In this document: positions 55,598-63,982 of the stretch, in pieces | Position numbering within the stretch: position 1 is the first letter of the stretch | Layout: every line of letters begins with the position of its first letter | Origin: Cupriavidus numazuensis | GTDB lineage: Bacteria; Pseudomonadota; Gammaproteobacteria; Burkholderiales; Burkholderiaceae | DNA: 64,000 nucleotides | Direction: 5' to 3' | Assembly (NCBI RefSeq): GCF_905397435.1 | Contig: NZ_CAJPVI010000039.1 | Coordinates: 24,556 to 88,555 of the forward strand | Program-made: the position numbers and the translations under genes | The notes under the pieces: model-generated | Seen by the model: only the letters and a program-made list of their open reading frames with translations | Told to the model about the DNA's origin: nothing | Databases searched by the model: none

Positions 55598-56651
55598 GGC
55601 ACACGATTTCGCCGGCACAGTGCCGGTGCGCGAGCAGCACCGCTTCGACCAGGCGGCGCTGGAGCGGTGGATGGCGCAGCACGTCGAAGGCTACGCCGGA
55701 CCGCTGACGATCGATCAGTTCAAGGGCGGGCAGTCCAACCCCACCTATCGCCTGCGCACGCCGGGACACAGCTATGTGCTGCGGCGCAAGCCACCCGGCG
55801 ATCTGCTCAAGGGCGCGCATGCGGTCGAACGCGAAGCGCGCGTGATGGCGGCGCTGGGAGAGGCGGGTTTTCCGGTGCCGCGCATCCACGGGCTCTGCAC
55901 CGACGATTCGGTGATCGGCAGCTGGTTCTTCGTCATGGATCTGGTCGAAGGGCGCATCTTCTGGGATGCGGGCTTCGCCGACATGCCGCGCGATGAGCGT
56001 GCCGCATACATGGATGCGATGAACGCGACGCTGGCCAGCCTGCATACGATCGATCCGCAGGCCATCGGGCTCGGTGACTACGGCAAGGCGGGCGGCTATG
56101 TCGCGCGGCAGGTGGCGCGGTGGTCGAAGCAGTACCTCGACGACGAACTCGCTGGCCGGCATCCGGCGATGGACTGGTTGGTCGAGTGGCTGCCGAAACA
56201 TCTTCCCGCGAGCGACGACGTTGCCATCACCCACGGCGACTTCCGCGCCGACAACCTGATCTTCCATCCGACCGAGCCGCGCGTGCTCGCCGTGCTGGAT
56301 TGGGAGCTGTCGACGCTCGGCGATCCGCTGGCCGACTTCGCCTACCACGCGATGATGTTCCGCATGCCACCCGATATCCTGGGCGGCATCGCGGGACGGG
56401 ACCTGGTGGCGGCAGGCTTGCCGGACGAGGCGGCGTACGTCGCGGCTTATTGCCGCCGCACCGGGCGCGAAGGCATCGCCGACCTGGACTTCTACATCGC
56501 CTTCAATATGTTCCGTTTCGCGGCGATCCTGCATGGCGTGAAGGGCCGTGCTGCACGCGGCACCGCGTCGAGTGCCGAGGCGCATGCGATGGGCGAGCGT
56601 TTCGCGCGCGTGGCGGATCTGGCGTGGGCGCAGGCGCAACGCGTGGTCTGA
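55590..56651 (+). CDS. APH-family phosphotransferase, LvaA/ACAD10-type kinase
   Basis: Kinase of 353 residues with the aminoglycoside/choline kinase fold. An N-terminal QFKGGQSNPTYRLRTPGHSYVLRRKP loop carries the nucleotide-binding Lys; the Brenner motif is ITHGDFRADNLIFHP near residue 213 (catalytic Asp), and the metal-binding Asp is in AVLDWELSTLGDPLADFAYH near 235. Such proteins next to ACAD genes phosphorylate the 4-hydroxyl of 4-hydroxyacyl-CoA. Translationally coupled to the dehydrogenase. It is the last gene before a terminator. Confidence 0.87.
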   Translation: MAEAHDFAGTVPVREQHRFDQAALERWMAQHVEGYAGPLTIDQFKGGQSNPTYRLRTPGHSYVLRRKPPGDLLKGAHAVEREARVMAALGEAGFPVPRIHGLCTDDSVIGSWFFVMDLVEGRIFWDAGFADMPRDERAAYMDAMNATLASLHTIDPQAIGLGDYGKAGGYVARQVARWSKQYLDDELAGRHPAMDWLVEWLPKHLPASDDVAITHGDFRADNLIFHPTEPRVLAVLDWELSTLGDPLADFAYHAMMFRMPPDILGGIAGRDLVAAGLPDEAAYVAAYCRRTGREGIADLDFYIAFNMFRFAAILHGVKGRAARGTASSAEAHAMGERFARVADLAWAQAQRVV

Positions 56652-56751
56652 CATTGTCGTAGTCGTAGTCGTACTCGAAGTCGACCATCAGGCCTGGCGC
56701 AGCTGTCGGCGTAGCCGTCTGTGCCTGCGATCCCTGGATCCTCCTGTAAAG

Positions 56752-56786
56752 CCCGGCCCGTTGCCCCTGCACGGTCCGGGTTTTTT
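56752..56786 (+). terminator. Rho-independent terminator
   Basis: CCCGGCCCG (56752-56760) pairs with CGGTCCGGG (56772-56780) with one mismatch, loop 11 bases, followed by TTTTTT. It ends the plus-strand operon that closes with the APH-type kinase gene. Confidence 0.9.
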
Positions 56787-57013
56787 CATGTTGTCCCGTG
56801 CATCCCGCCTCGAATGTCGTGCGCCACACAGGCTCCCGCCGCCGCGTCACGACAACTGTCTATGTGTTCTGTTTATTCGAACACGATCGCTGATCCGGGG
56901 CCATTGAACCGCAGATTCTCGCTGCCCATACTCCTTCTTACATTGCCGGAGGCGGACGCGTCAGCAGCGACAGCGAAGAAGAGACGAGAACGAGCCAGCC
57001 GCGTCGCACTATG

Positions 57014-57028
57014 TTCTATGTAGGACTT
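57014..57028. promoter_or_regulatory. GntR-type operator, site 3
   Basis: TTCTATGTAGGACTT; its reverse complement AAGTCCTACATAGAA matches the site at 47559-47573 at 14 of 15 positions. It lies about 330 bp before the Bug-like gene. Confidence 0.65.
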
Positions 57029-57076
57029 CTGGATTTCCCTAGAAGAAAGTCATCAATGACGGATATATGCTTTAAA

Positions 57077-57094
57077 GACATATATAGGAGTTGA
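57077..57094. promoter_or_regulatory. GntR-type operator, site 4
   Basis: GACATATATAGGAGTTGA; its reverse complement matches the first 18 bases of the palindrome at 47458-47479 at 15 positions. Sites 3 and 4 stand 63 bp apart, close to the spacing class (about 100 bp) of sites 1 and 2. Confidence 0.65.
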
Positions 57095-57357
57095 TGAGTT
57101 GACCATGCGAGTCGAAGTTCCGCGGACGACCTTGCCCGGCTCTTCATTTGCGCGTCCAGGGACGCAGATTGGGGTAGTGCGCGGCATTGCGGGCTCGCGC
57201 GAAGCGGCCTCCTCGGTGATTCCGATTCGCGCCGCAAGCTGACCGCGAAACGGAGAAGCGCTGCACCAAACGATTCGTTGTGCCGCGACGCCTGCAGGCT
57301 CGATCTGCGGAGCTGCTGGCGTCGTGACTTCATGTCGACTATCAGGAGGTTTGAGAG

Positions 57358-58440
57358 ATGCGTCTGAGGACCAAATTTCGCAGCGTTGCCTGCGGCTTGG
57401 CGATGCTGTGCGCTGGCTTGGGCATTGCGCATGCGCAAGAGTTTGCCGGCCGCCTGGTCAATGTGATGGTCAATTTCCCGGTGGGTGGCCCCACTGACCT
57501 GGAGGCGCGCGTTTTTGCGGAACATCTGCCGCGCTTTCTGAAAGGCACCAGCGCTGTCGTCGTTCGCAACGTTGCCGGCGCCGGCGGCATGATCGCCGTG
57601 AACCAGCTTGGCGACATCTCCGAAACGAACAAGCTCAACATCGGCTTCTTTACCTGGGACCCGATGCAGCAGATCCTGAAGCATCCGAACTTGCGGGTCC
57701 AATTCAACGACCTCAAGTTCATTGCCGGCATGGAGCAGACCAACCTGCTTTACATCCGGCGTGACACCGCGCCGGGCATCGCCAAACCTGCCGACATTGC
57801 CAAGGTCAAATCGTTTCGCGCCGCCGTGCTTTCGAACGGTTCGGACTGGTCGGCGTTGCGCCAGAGTCTGGCCCTTGACCTGCTCGGCGCCAAGTACCGG
57901 ATCATTCCCGGCTACAAGGGGACGCGTGAGGCCGAAGTGGCGATGCTCCAGGGCGACATCCAGTTGGTCAGTAATTCCTTGCCCGGCTACAACTCCTTTG
58001 CCAGACTGAATTTGGTGGACAAGGGCCTCGCGATCCCGCTCTTCCAGTACGAGCGCGGCGAAGGCAACCTCAGACGCAGTCCCAACCTGCCCGATGTGCC
58101 CACCTTCCTGGAACTCTACCGCGAAATCCACGGCGCCAATACGAACCCGGCCGGGCCGAAGTGGGAAGCGCTGCAGTTCCTGAACCGGATCTCGCGCACG
58201 CCTCGGGTGATTTTCATGCCACCCAATGCTCCCGATGCTGCCGTCGCGGAACTGCGCAGCGCCGTGGAAAGGATGGCGAAGGATCCGCAATTCATCGCGC
58301 AGTATGAAAAGGTGGCGCAGGCGCCGGCCCATTTCGTCCAGGGTGCCGACGGCGAGCGCGTCATTGTCGAACTGAAAAGGTTGCCGCCTGAGATGGTGAC
58401 CTTCTTCAACCAGTACATCGAATCGAATTCATCGCGCTGA
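57358..58440 (+). CDS. Bug-like periplasmic solute-binding protein
   Basis: Binding protein of 360 residues with a signal peptide (SVACGLAMLCAGLGIAHAQ) and a divergent Bug pattern: RLVNVMVNFPVGGPTDLEARV, RNVAGAGGMIAVNQLG, then IPGYKGTREAEVAMLQGDIQL in place of the PYKG region. Strong AGGAGG upstream. It opens the third operon of the presumed regulon and probably captures the substrate or a related acid. No membrane subunits are nearby. The codon use of this and the following genes (more TTG and GAA) looks less GC-biased than in the left half of the window. Confidence 0.8.
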   Translation: MRLRTKFRSVACGLAMLCAGLGIAHAQEFAGRLVNVMVNFPVGGPTDLEARVFAEHLPRFLKGTSAVVVRNVAGAGGMIAVNQLGDISETNKLNIGFFTWDPMQQILKHPNLRVQFNDLKFIAGMEQTNLLYIRRDTAPGIAKPADIAKVKSFRAAVLSNGSDWSALRQSLALDLLGAKYRIIPGYKGTREAEVAMLQGDIQLVSNSLPGYNSFARLNLVDKGLAIPLFQYERGEGNLRRSPNLPDVPTFLELYREIHGANTNPAGPKWEALQFLNRISRTPRVIFMPPNAPDAAVAELRSAVERMAKDPQFIAQYEKVAQAPAHFVQGADGERVIVELKRLPPEMVTFFNQYIESNSSR

Positions 58441-58513
58441 GCGCTGCCAGCGCGGCCAACTGCAGCCGCGTGCACGCCGTCGCCGTGCGCGCACGCAGCG
58501 GCACTCAAGGGAA

Positions 58514-59692
58514 ATGGGTATGGACTGCAACGATATGATGAATTTTGAGTTGCCGGAAGAACTGCGCATGCTGAAGGATTCGCTGCGCCGCTTTGTGAAT
58601 CAGGAGCTGATTCCGGCCGAACTCACCGCGCGCAAGGACGACAAGCTGATTCCCGAACTGCGTGCCCGCGTCGATGCGTTCGGGAAAGAATTGGGACTCG
58701 ACAAGTTCGATGTGCCCGTCGAATACGGCGGGCTGGGATTCGGCCTGCTTGCCAAGACCATCGTGTGGTCCGAACTCGCCCGCACGGTGGCCTTGCCGGT
58801 GCGGGCAATCAATCCGTTCGGCGCGACGGTGTACCCCGTGCTCTATGAACTCGACGCTGCGCAGAAGGAGCGCTTTCTCTTGCCGACACTGCGCGGCGAA
58901 TTGAAATGGTGCTTTGCCCAGACCGAGCCCGATGCGGGTTCGGACCCCGGAGGCATGAAGACTACCGCCGTGCGCGACGGCGATCATTACGTGATCAACG
59001 GTTTCAAGCGCTTCATCACCGGCGCGGCTGATGCCGATTATGCGCAACTGATGGCCGCGACCGACCGCGCAAAGGGCTCGCACGGCGGGATCTCTGCGTT
59101 CATCGTCGACATGAAATCTCCCGGGGTAAAACTGCTGCGCGCGCAGAAGATGCTGGTCGACGACACGCCTTGGGAAATCGCCTTCGACGATGTCAGGGTG
59201 CCGGTGGAAAATCGCATCGGCGCCGAAGGCGAAGGCTTCAAGCACGCACAGAAAGTGCTCACCGTACTGCGCGTGCGTCACGGCGCCAAGGCCTGCGGGG
59301 TGATGGAGCGCTGTCTGGAACTGACCGCGGGCTACGCGAAGGAGCGGGTGACCTTCGGCAAGCCGCTTGCTGAACGGCAAGGCGTGCAATGGTTGATCGC
59401 CGATTCCTACCTCGAGTGGCACCAGCTCGAACTGATGGTCAGGCACGCTGCGTGGAAACACGATCGCGGCGAGGACATTCGCACGGAAGCTTACATGGTG
59501 AAGAATTTCGGTGACAGCAAGTCCTTTGAAGCTGCAGATCGATGCATGCAAGTCCACGGCGGTATCGGACTCTCGACCGAACTGCCGATCGAGAAGTTCT
59601 GGCGTGATCAGCGCAGCATGTTGATCACCGATGGGCCGACCGACGTTCTCAAGGCCGCCATTGCCCGGCATGCCTTGAATGTGTTCGGCTGA
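58514..59692 (+). CDS. Acyl-CoA dehydrogenase family protein
   Basis: Flavoprotein of 392 residues with CFAQTEPDAGSDPGGMKTTAV near residue 135, HYVINGFKRFITGAADADY near 160, and QVHGGIGLSTELPIEKFWRDQR near 340. The C-terminal motif is LITDGPTDVLKAAIARHAL, again of the DGPT type and lacking the MCAD-type Glu. It starts 74 bp after the Bug-like gene with AAGGGA upstream. It likely oxidises the CoA ester made by the next gene's ligase. Confidence 0.88.
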   Translation: MGMDCNDMMNFELPEELRMLKDSLRRFVNQELIPAELTARKDDKLIPELRARVDAFGKELGLDKFDVPVEYGGLGFGLLAKTIVWSELARTVALPVRAINPFGATVYPVLYELDAAQKERFLLPTLRGELKWCFAQTEPDAGSDPGGMKTTAVRDGDHYVINGFKRFITGAADADYAQLMAATDRAKGSHGGISAFIVDMKSPGVKLLRAQKMLVDDTPWEIAFDDVRVPVENRIGAEGEGFKHAQKVLTVLRVRHGAKACGVMERCLELTAGYAKERVTFGKPLAERQGVQWLIADSYLEWHQLELMVRHAAWKHDRGEDIRTEAYMVKNFGDSKSFEAADRCMQVHGGIGLSTELPIEKFWRDQRSMLITDGPTDVLKAAIARHALNVFG

Positions 59693-59768
59693 TGGCACTG
59701 GTGCGCCGAGGCGCATTGCCGATCCAGGCAATGCATCGCGCCCGAATCTGTTTCCTTCTGGAGAACCC

Positions 59769-61280
59769 ATGAATCCAAGCCGCATCCACGAACTTCTCGA
59801 GCCGTGGCTCACGAGTGAGCCCGACCGCGAGTTCATCCATCTCCCCGATCGCACTGTGACCTACGCCGAGGTCGGCGCGATGGCCAGCGCCCTGGAGACG
59901 GAACTGCTCGCCTTGGGCGTGCGCCCCGGCGATCGGGTGGTCATCGTGACGGAAAACTGCACCGAGCATATCGCCTTGCTGCTCGCTTGCAGTCGCGTCG
60001 GCGCCTGGTCCTGCGGCGTCAATGCCCGCATGGCAGCCGGCGAAGTCGATGCTTTTGCGCAATTGGTCGATGCGCGGCTGATCTACTTCACCACGGGGGT
60101 CTCGGCGGCGGCAATGACCCATGCCGGGCGCCACCAGGCCCGCTCATCGACGCTCGACGGACTCATGCACAGCGACGTGCGCGTTGAGGCAGTCGCCGAA
60201 CAAGGCAGCGAAGCCGAGCGCGTCGCGGCGATCATCTCCACCTCGGGCACCACCGGAAGGCCAAAGGGCGTCATGGTGACCCATGCGGCCGTGCTGCATG
60301 CCGCGCGCGTCTCATGCAAATCGCGCGGCCTGGGTCGCGACGATCGCCTGTGCCTGTTCGTGCCGATGACCCATATCTTCGGCCTTGCCGCCGTGCTGGC
60401 CTCGTCGCTCCTTTCGGGCGCAACATTGGTCTTGCAGCAGACGTTCTCTGCCGCTGATGTGCTCGACGCACTCGCTCATCATCGGGTCAGCCAGCTGCAA
60501 GGTCCGCCGGCGCTGTATTCGCGCCTGCTTGCCCACCTCGAGACGCATGGCATTGACCGGCCATCAGCGCCGCATCTGCGCTACATCTACACCGGAAGCA
60601 GTCCGCTCGATATCGCGCTGAAGGAGCGCGTGGAGGCTTGTTTCGGCCTGCCGCTGCACCACGGTTATGCGAGTTCGGAATCCCCGGTCGGCTGCGCCAC
60701 CACAAGCAACGTGCGGCGCCAGGACACCGCCGCAGGCTATCTACTGGAAGGCATGTCCATTCGCATCGTGGACGCCAATCATCGCGATGTAGCGGCCGGA
60801 GAGACCGGGGAAATCTGGCTCGCCGGGCCGTATCTGACACCCGGTTACTTTCGAGACCCCGAGGCTACCCGGCAGGCGTTCCGTCCCGGCGGCTGGTATG
60901 CCACCGGTGACCTTGGGCGGCTGGCGGAGGACGGCGCGCTGTTCATCGTCGGCCGACTGAAGGAACTCATCATCCGCTCCGGTTTCAATGTGTATCCGGC
61001 AGAAGTGGAAGCGGTGCTCAATCAGCATCCCAGCGTGCGGCGCTCGGCGGTCGTCGGGCAGCGAGAGCCTGATGGCAACGAGAGGGTGATCGCCTTCCTC
61101 GAGCTTCGCGACGGCATGGGCTTCGATGAGCAAGCACTGCGCGGCTACCTGCGCGAGCAACTGGCGCCCTACAAGCAACCGGCACTGTTTCGCGTGCTGC
61201 CCTCCATGCCGATGACTGACACCGGCAAGTTGCTCAAACGAAATTTGCTCGCCCACATCGATGCCGTGGCGCAGGGATGA
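59769..61280 (+). CDS. AMP-forming acyl-CoA synthetase
   Basis: ANL-family ligase of 503 residues. A3 loop AAIISTSGTTGRPKGVMVTH near residue 155, HHGYASSESPVGC near 295, GGWYATGDLGRLAEDGALF near 375, LKELIIRSGFNVYPAEVEAVL near 395, and the A10 Lys in MTDTGKLLKRNL. All motifs are canonical. ATG 59769 with CTGGAG upstream. It activates the acid for the dehydrogenase, hydratase and thiolase-like steps encoded around it. Confidence 0.9.
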   Translation: MNPSRIHELLEPWLTSEPDREFIHLPDRTVTYAEVGAMASALETELLALGVRPGDRVVIVTENCTEHIALLLACSRVGAWSCGVNARMAAGEVDAFAQLVDARLIYFTTGVSAAAMTHAGRHQARSSTLDGLMHSDVRVEAVAEQGSEAERVAAIISTSGTTGRPKGVMVTHAAVLHAARVSCKSRGLGRDDRLCLFVPMTHIFGLAAVLASSLLSGATLVLQQTFSAADVLDALAHHRVSQLQGPPALYSRLLAHLETHGIDRPSAPHLRYIYTGSSPLDIALKERVEACFGLPLHHGYASSESPVGCATTSNVRRQDTAAGYLLEGMSIRIVDANHRDVAAGETGEIWLAGPYLTPGYFRDPEATRQAFRPGGWYATGDLGRLAEDGALFIVGRLKELIIRSGFNVYPAEVEAVLNQHPSVRRSAVVGQREPDGNERVIAFLELRDGMGFDEQALRGYLREQLAPYKQPALFRVLPSMPMTDTGKLLKRNLLAHIDAVAQG

Positions 61281-61328
61281 CCGGGCTGTTGCCCTCGTGA
61301 AATGAACGAAACATCGAAGGAGAAAGAA

Positions 61329-62120
61329 ATGAGCAAGGAAGTAGTGAGTTATGAACTCGATGGCGACGTTGCCATTATCGGCCTCAACCGTCCGGAAAAG
61401 CGTAATGCCTTCAACGACGAATTGCATAAGCAGTTGCATACGGCGGTGATGCGCGCGGGTGAAGAGGCCAGGTGCGGCGTGCTGTTCGGTCATGGGGAGT
61501 GCTTCAGCGGTGGGCTGGATCTTGCCTACGCCGCGGCGATGTGGGAAAGCGGCAAGGAGCACAAACTGCCGTATCCCCGCAATTACGACACTGAGCTGAT
61601 CGCTCGGGGGAGGATACCTTTCGTCTCTGCCTTGCATGGCGCCACCATCGGTGGCGGCTTCGAGGCCGCGGCCAGCACCCATATTCGGGTCGCCGACGAA
61701 ACGGCATTCTTCGCCCTGCCTGAGGGCCAGCGCGGCATCTTCGTCGGCGGCGCCGGCTCGGTGCGGATCAGCCGGCTGATCGGCACCGCCCTCATGACGG
61801 ATCTGATGTTGACGGGACGCGTGCTGAACGCCGAGGAGGCGCTGCGCTTCAACGCGGTGCAGTATGTGGTGCCCAAGGGGCAGGCGCTGGAGAAGGCAGT
61901 CACATTGGCCCGGCGCATCTGCTCCAATGCACCGCTGACCAATTTCGCCATCACCAATGCCTTGCCGCGCATCGCGGATATGTCGTACGACGATGGCATC
62001 TTCGTCGAACGGTTGGTCAGCGAATATACGCTCAGCCCCGAAACGACCGCGCGTCTGGGCGAGTTCCTGAGCAAGAAAGCGGCGCCCATCAAGGCGCCGG
62101 GAGGGGGGGAGACGCCGTGA
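61329..62120 (+). CDS. Enoyl-CoA hydratase/isomerase (crotonase) family protein
   Basis: Crotonase-fold protein of 263 residues. The oxyanion hole residues are in GECFSGGLDLAYA near residue 60 and ALHGATIGGGFEAAAS near 105; the first catalytic Glu is in FALPEGQRGIFVGGAG near 130. The second Glu position is less clear. I use the ATG at 61329, which follows AAGGAGAAAGAA, in preference to 61302. It overlaps the thiolase-like gene by 4 bp. Confidence 0.88.
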   Translation: MSKEVVSYELDGDVAIIGLNRPEKRNAFNDELHKQLHTAVMRAGEEARCGVLFGHGECFSGGLDLAYAAAMWESGKEHKLPYPRNYDTELIARGRIPFVSALHGATIGGGFEAAASTHIRVADETAFFALPEGQRGIFVGGAGSVRISRLIGTALMTDLMLTGRVLNAEEALRFNAVQYVVPKGQALEKAVTLARRICSNAPLTNFAITNALPRIADMSYDDGIFVERLVSEYTLSPETTARLGEFLSKKAAPIKAPGGGETP

Positions 62121-63289
62121 AGTGCCTGCGCGAATCGGCGATCGTCGCTTATGCCGAAACCAAGGTCATGGAGAAAAGCGACCGCGACGTCTGGGAGCTT
62201 GATGCCGAGGTCCTCGAAGCCTTGCTCGAGCGCAGCGGCTTCGAGAAGGGGGAGATCGACGGCCTGGTCATGGCCGGGTTCGGGCTGACAGCGGCGGGTG
62301 AGAGCTTCTGGGCGCAGGTCACGGCCGACCAGCTCGGCCTGGAGCTCGACTACTGCGACCAGGTGCATATCGGCGGCTGTTCAGCCACCGGCAGCGTCGC
62401 ACGCGCCGCGGCGGCGATCGATGCCGGCCTGTGCACCACGGTCCTGCTGCTGTTCGCCGACACTGGCGTGGCGGAAAACAACCGAGGTGACCGAAGCTTC
62501 CGCCGCGAGTGGGCCGATCCGTACGGCGTATTCGGTCCCCCCGACGCTTTCGGCTTGCTGACGCGGCGCTACGAGCATCAGTATGGACTTGACTACGAGA
62601 TGCTGGGCAAGCTCGCGGTCACCCAGCGTGCCCATGCCGTGTTGAACGAGAACGCCTGCGAGAAGCTGCGCAAGCCGATCACGATCGACGACTACCTCAA
62701 CTCGCGCATGATTGCCGACCCGATACGTCTGCTCGATTGCGTCATGCGCTGCGACGCCGCGTCCGGCCTGTTGATGACGAGCAGGCGACGCGCCAGGGAA
62801 AAGGGCATCGACAAGTTCGTCACACCGATCGGCTATGGGGAGCGGACCAACTTCCAGGGCGGGGAGAACTTCGTCGATGTGACCCGCAGTGGCCACGAGG
62901 CTTGCGGCAAACGTGCCCTCGCCCAGGCAGGACTCGCGCTCAAGGATGTTGCATCGTTTCATCCCTACGACGATTTCATCATCGCGATCATGCTGCAGCT
63001 CGAGGCGTTCGGCTTTTGCGGGCGTGGCCAGGGCGTGCAGTTCATCCGCGAAATGAACTTCGCCTTCGATGGTGATCTCCCCTTGAATACCGGCGGCGGC
63101 CAGATCTCGGCGGGGCAAGCAGCATGCTGTTCGCACAACCTGATCGAGGCAGTGAGGCAGTTGATGGGCGAGGGCGGTGCGCGTCAGGTCAGGAATACCG
63201 CCAATGCGCTGGTGAGTGGCATCGGCTGGATCAATTACTCGCGCAACTGGGGTACGAGCAGCGCCCTGGTTTTGGCTCCCAACGCATGA
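62117..63289 (+). CDS. Thiolase-like protein (SCP-x/Ltp type), possible retro-aldolase
   Basis: Thiolase-fold protein of 390 residues. The N-terminal region HIGGCSATGSVARAAAAIDAG (Cys88) is of the lipid-transfer/SCP-x kind; the later motifs are SFHPYDDFIIAIMLQLEAFG near residue 283 and NTGGGQISAGQAACCSHN near 325, where classical thiolases have a catalytic GH pair. That His is Gln here, and Cys88 is offset from the usual nucleophile. Together with the DUF35 gene that follows, this suggests a retro-aldol or other C-C lyase like steroid Ltp2, and not a standard thiolysis. GTG start overlaps the hydratase. Confidence 0.82.
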   Translation: MKCLRESAIVAYAETKVMEKSDRDVWELDAEVLEALLERSGFEKGEIDGLVMAGFGLTAAGESFWAQVTADQLGLELDYCDQVHIGGCSATGSVARAAAAIDAGLCTTVLLLFADTGVAENNRGDRSFRREWADPYGVFGPPDAFGLLTRRYEHQYGLDYEMLGKLAVTQRAHAVLNENACEKLRKPITIDDYLNSRMIADPIRLLDCVMRCDAASGLLMTSRRRAREKGIDKFVTPIGYGERTNFQGGENFVDVTRSGHEACGKRALAQAGLALKDVASFHPYDDFIIAIMLQLEAFGFCGRGQGVQFIREMNFAFDGDLPLNTGGGQISAGQAACCSHNLIEAVRQLMGEGGARQVRNTANALVSGIGWINYSRNWGTSSALVLAPNA

Positions 63290-63307
63290 TCAATACGCGA
63301 GGCGACG

Positions 63308-63748
63308 ATGGAAACAGCTACTCCCGATCTTCTCAACGATACCTTTGATGTCAGGCGCGCGATCCAGCCATCCAGCTTCACGCAACCATACTGGGCGGCG
63401 ACACGCGAGAAGAAATTGGTCATCCAGTATTGCCGGGCGACCGGCAAGTATCAGCATTACCCGCGCCCAACCAGCATCTTCACCGGCCGCAAGACCGACA
63501 TCGAATGGCGCGAGGCTTCGGGTCGCGGCGAAATTTTTTCATGGACCGTCGTGCGGCGCGGCCCCGCAGCGTTTCGTGGACACGAGCCCTATGTGGTCGT
63601 GTCGGTGACCCTCGATGTCGGCGTCAATGTGATTGCCAACCTGGTCCATTGTTCGCTGGATGAGGTTTGCATCGGCATGAAGGTCGTGCCCTGCTGGCTG
63701 CCGATCGACGATGGCATGCACCTGCTGATGTTTGAACCGGAGCGGTAG
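63308..63748 (+). CDS. DUF35 OB-fold protein with degenerate zinc ribbon
   Basis: A 146-residue protein of the type that partners thiolase-like enzymes or hydratases (ChsH2-like). The N-terminal rubredoxin-like ribbon normally has four cysteines; here the region reads LVIQYCRATGKYQHYPRPTS, keeping only one. The OB-fold part follows (REASGRGEIFSWTVVRRG, YVVVSVTLDVGVNVIANLVH). Located 18 bp after the thiolase-like gene. It probably supports that enzyme structurally, without bound zinc. Confidence 0.8.
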   Translation: METATPDLLNDTFDVRRAIQPSSFTQPYWAATREKKLVIQYCRATGKYQHYPRPTSIFTGRKTDIEWREASGRGEIFSWTVVRRGPAAFRGHEPYVVVSVTLDVGVNVIANLVHCSLDEVCIGMKVVPCWLPIDDGMHLLMFEPER

Positions 63749-63806
63749 GGGAGGGGGCCGCGGAGCATAGAGATTTTAGTTCTTCACGGAATAGTGAGTT
63801 TGTCGC

Positions 63807-63884
63807 TCTTGGCGGATGCTGCTGTTTCGCCGGCGTAGCCGGCGACCTCCTTTTGTCCGAGCGACAAAAGGAGGCAAAAGCGCG
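63807..63884 (+). repeat. Double-hairpin repeat, copy C
   Basis: Same layout as copies A and B: CGCCGGC-GTA-GCCGGCG (63829-63845) then a 12-bp stem from 63847, CCTCCTTTTGTC with GACAAAAGGAGG. Compared with copy A, one A-T pair is C-G and one C-G pair is deleted, both arms changing together. It lies between the DUF35 gene and the insertion sequence. Confidence 0.8.
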
Positions 63885-63903
63885 TTTACGGGTACGGTTC
63901 ACC

Positions 63904-63942
63904 CACATAGGTAACAGAACAGTTCAAGCACATAGGTAACAG
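63904..63942. mobile_element. Insertion sequence left end with tandem 14-bp repeats
   Basis: CACATAGGTAACAG occurs at 63904-63917 and again at 63929-63942, 25 bp apart. Read in reverse it is CTGTTACCTATGTG, like the terminal repeats of IS481/IS3-type elements. It is 40 bp before a ribosome binding site and transposase start, so the element probably begins near 63900. Confidence 0.6.
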
Positions 63943-63982
63943 TTTTCTACCCTGCATGGGCGACTGCCACCGGGAGACGCCC

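Larger units (their letters stand above)
56652..57357. other. 706-bp intergenic region with terminator and operators
   Basis: The gap begins with a short GTAGTC tandem repeat (about 56657-56675), holds a strong terminator, and has two GntR-type sites at 57014 and 57077. A 45-codon frame at 57105-57242 has no recognisable product and is not called. The last 250 bp would form a long leader for the next operon if transcription begins near the operators. Confidence 0.5.

Noticed and set aside
56657..56690. GTAGTC tandem repeat as a regulatory element
   Set aside because: Only three to four imperfect units right after a stop codon; likely simple-sequence drift.
57105..57242. 45-codon frame just after GntR-type site 4
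   Set aside because: The AGGAG is 14 bases from the ATG and the product shows no helix, motif or family resemblance; it may be part of the leader.
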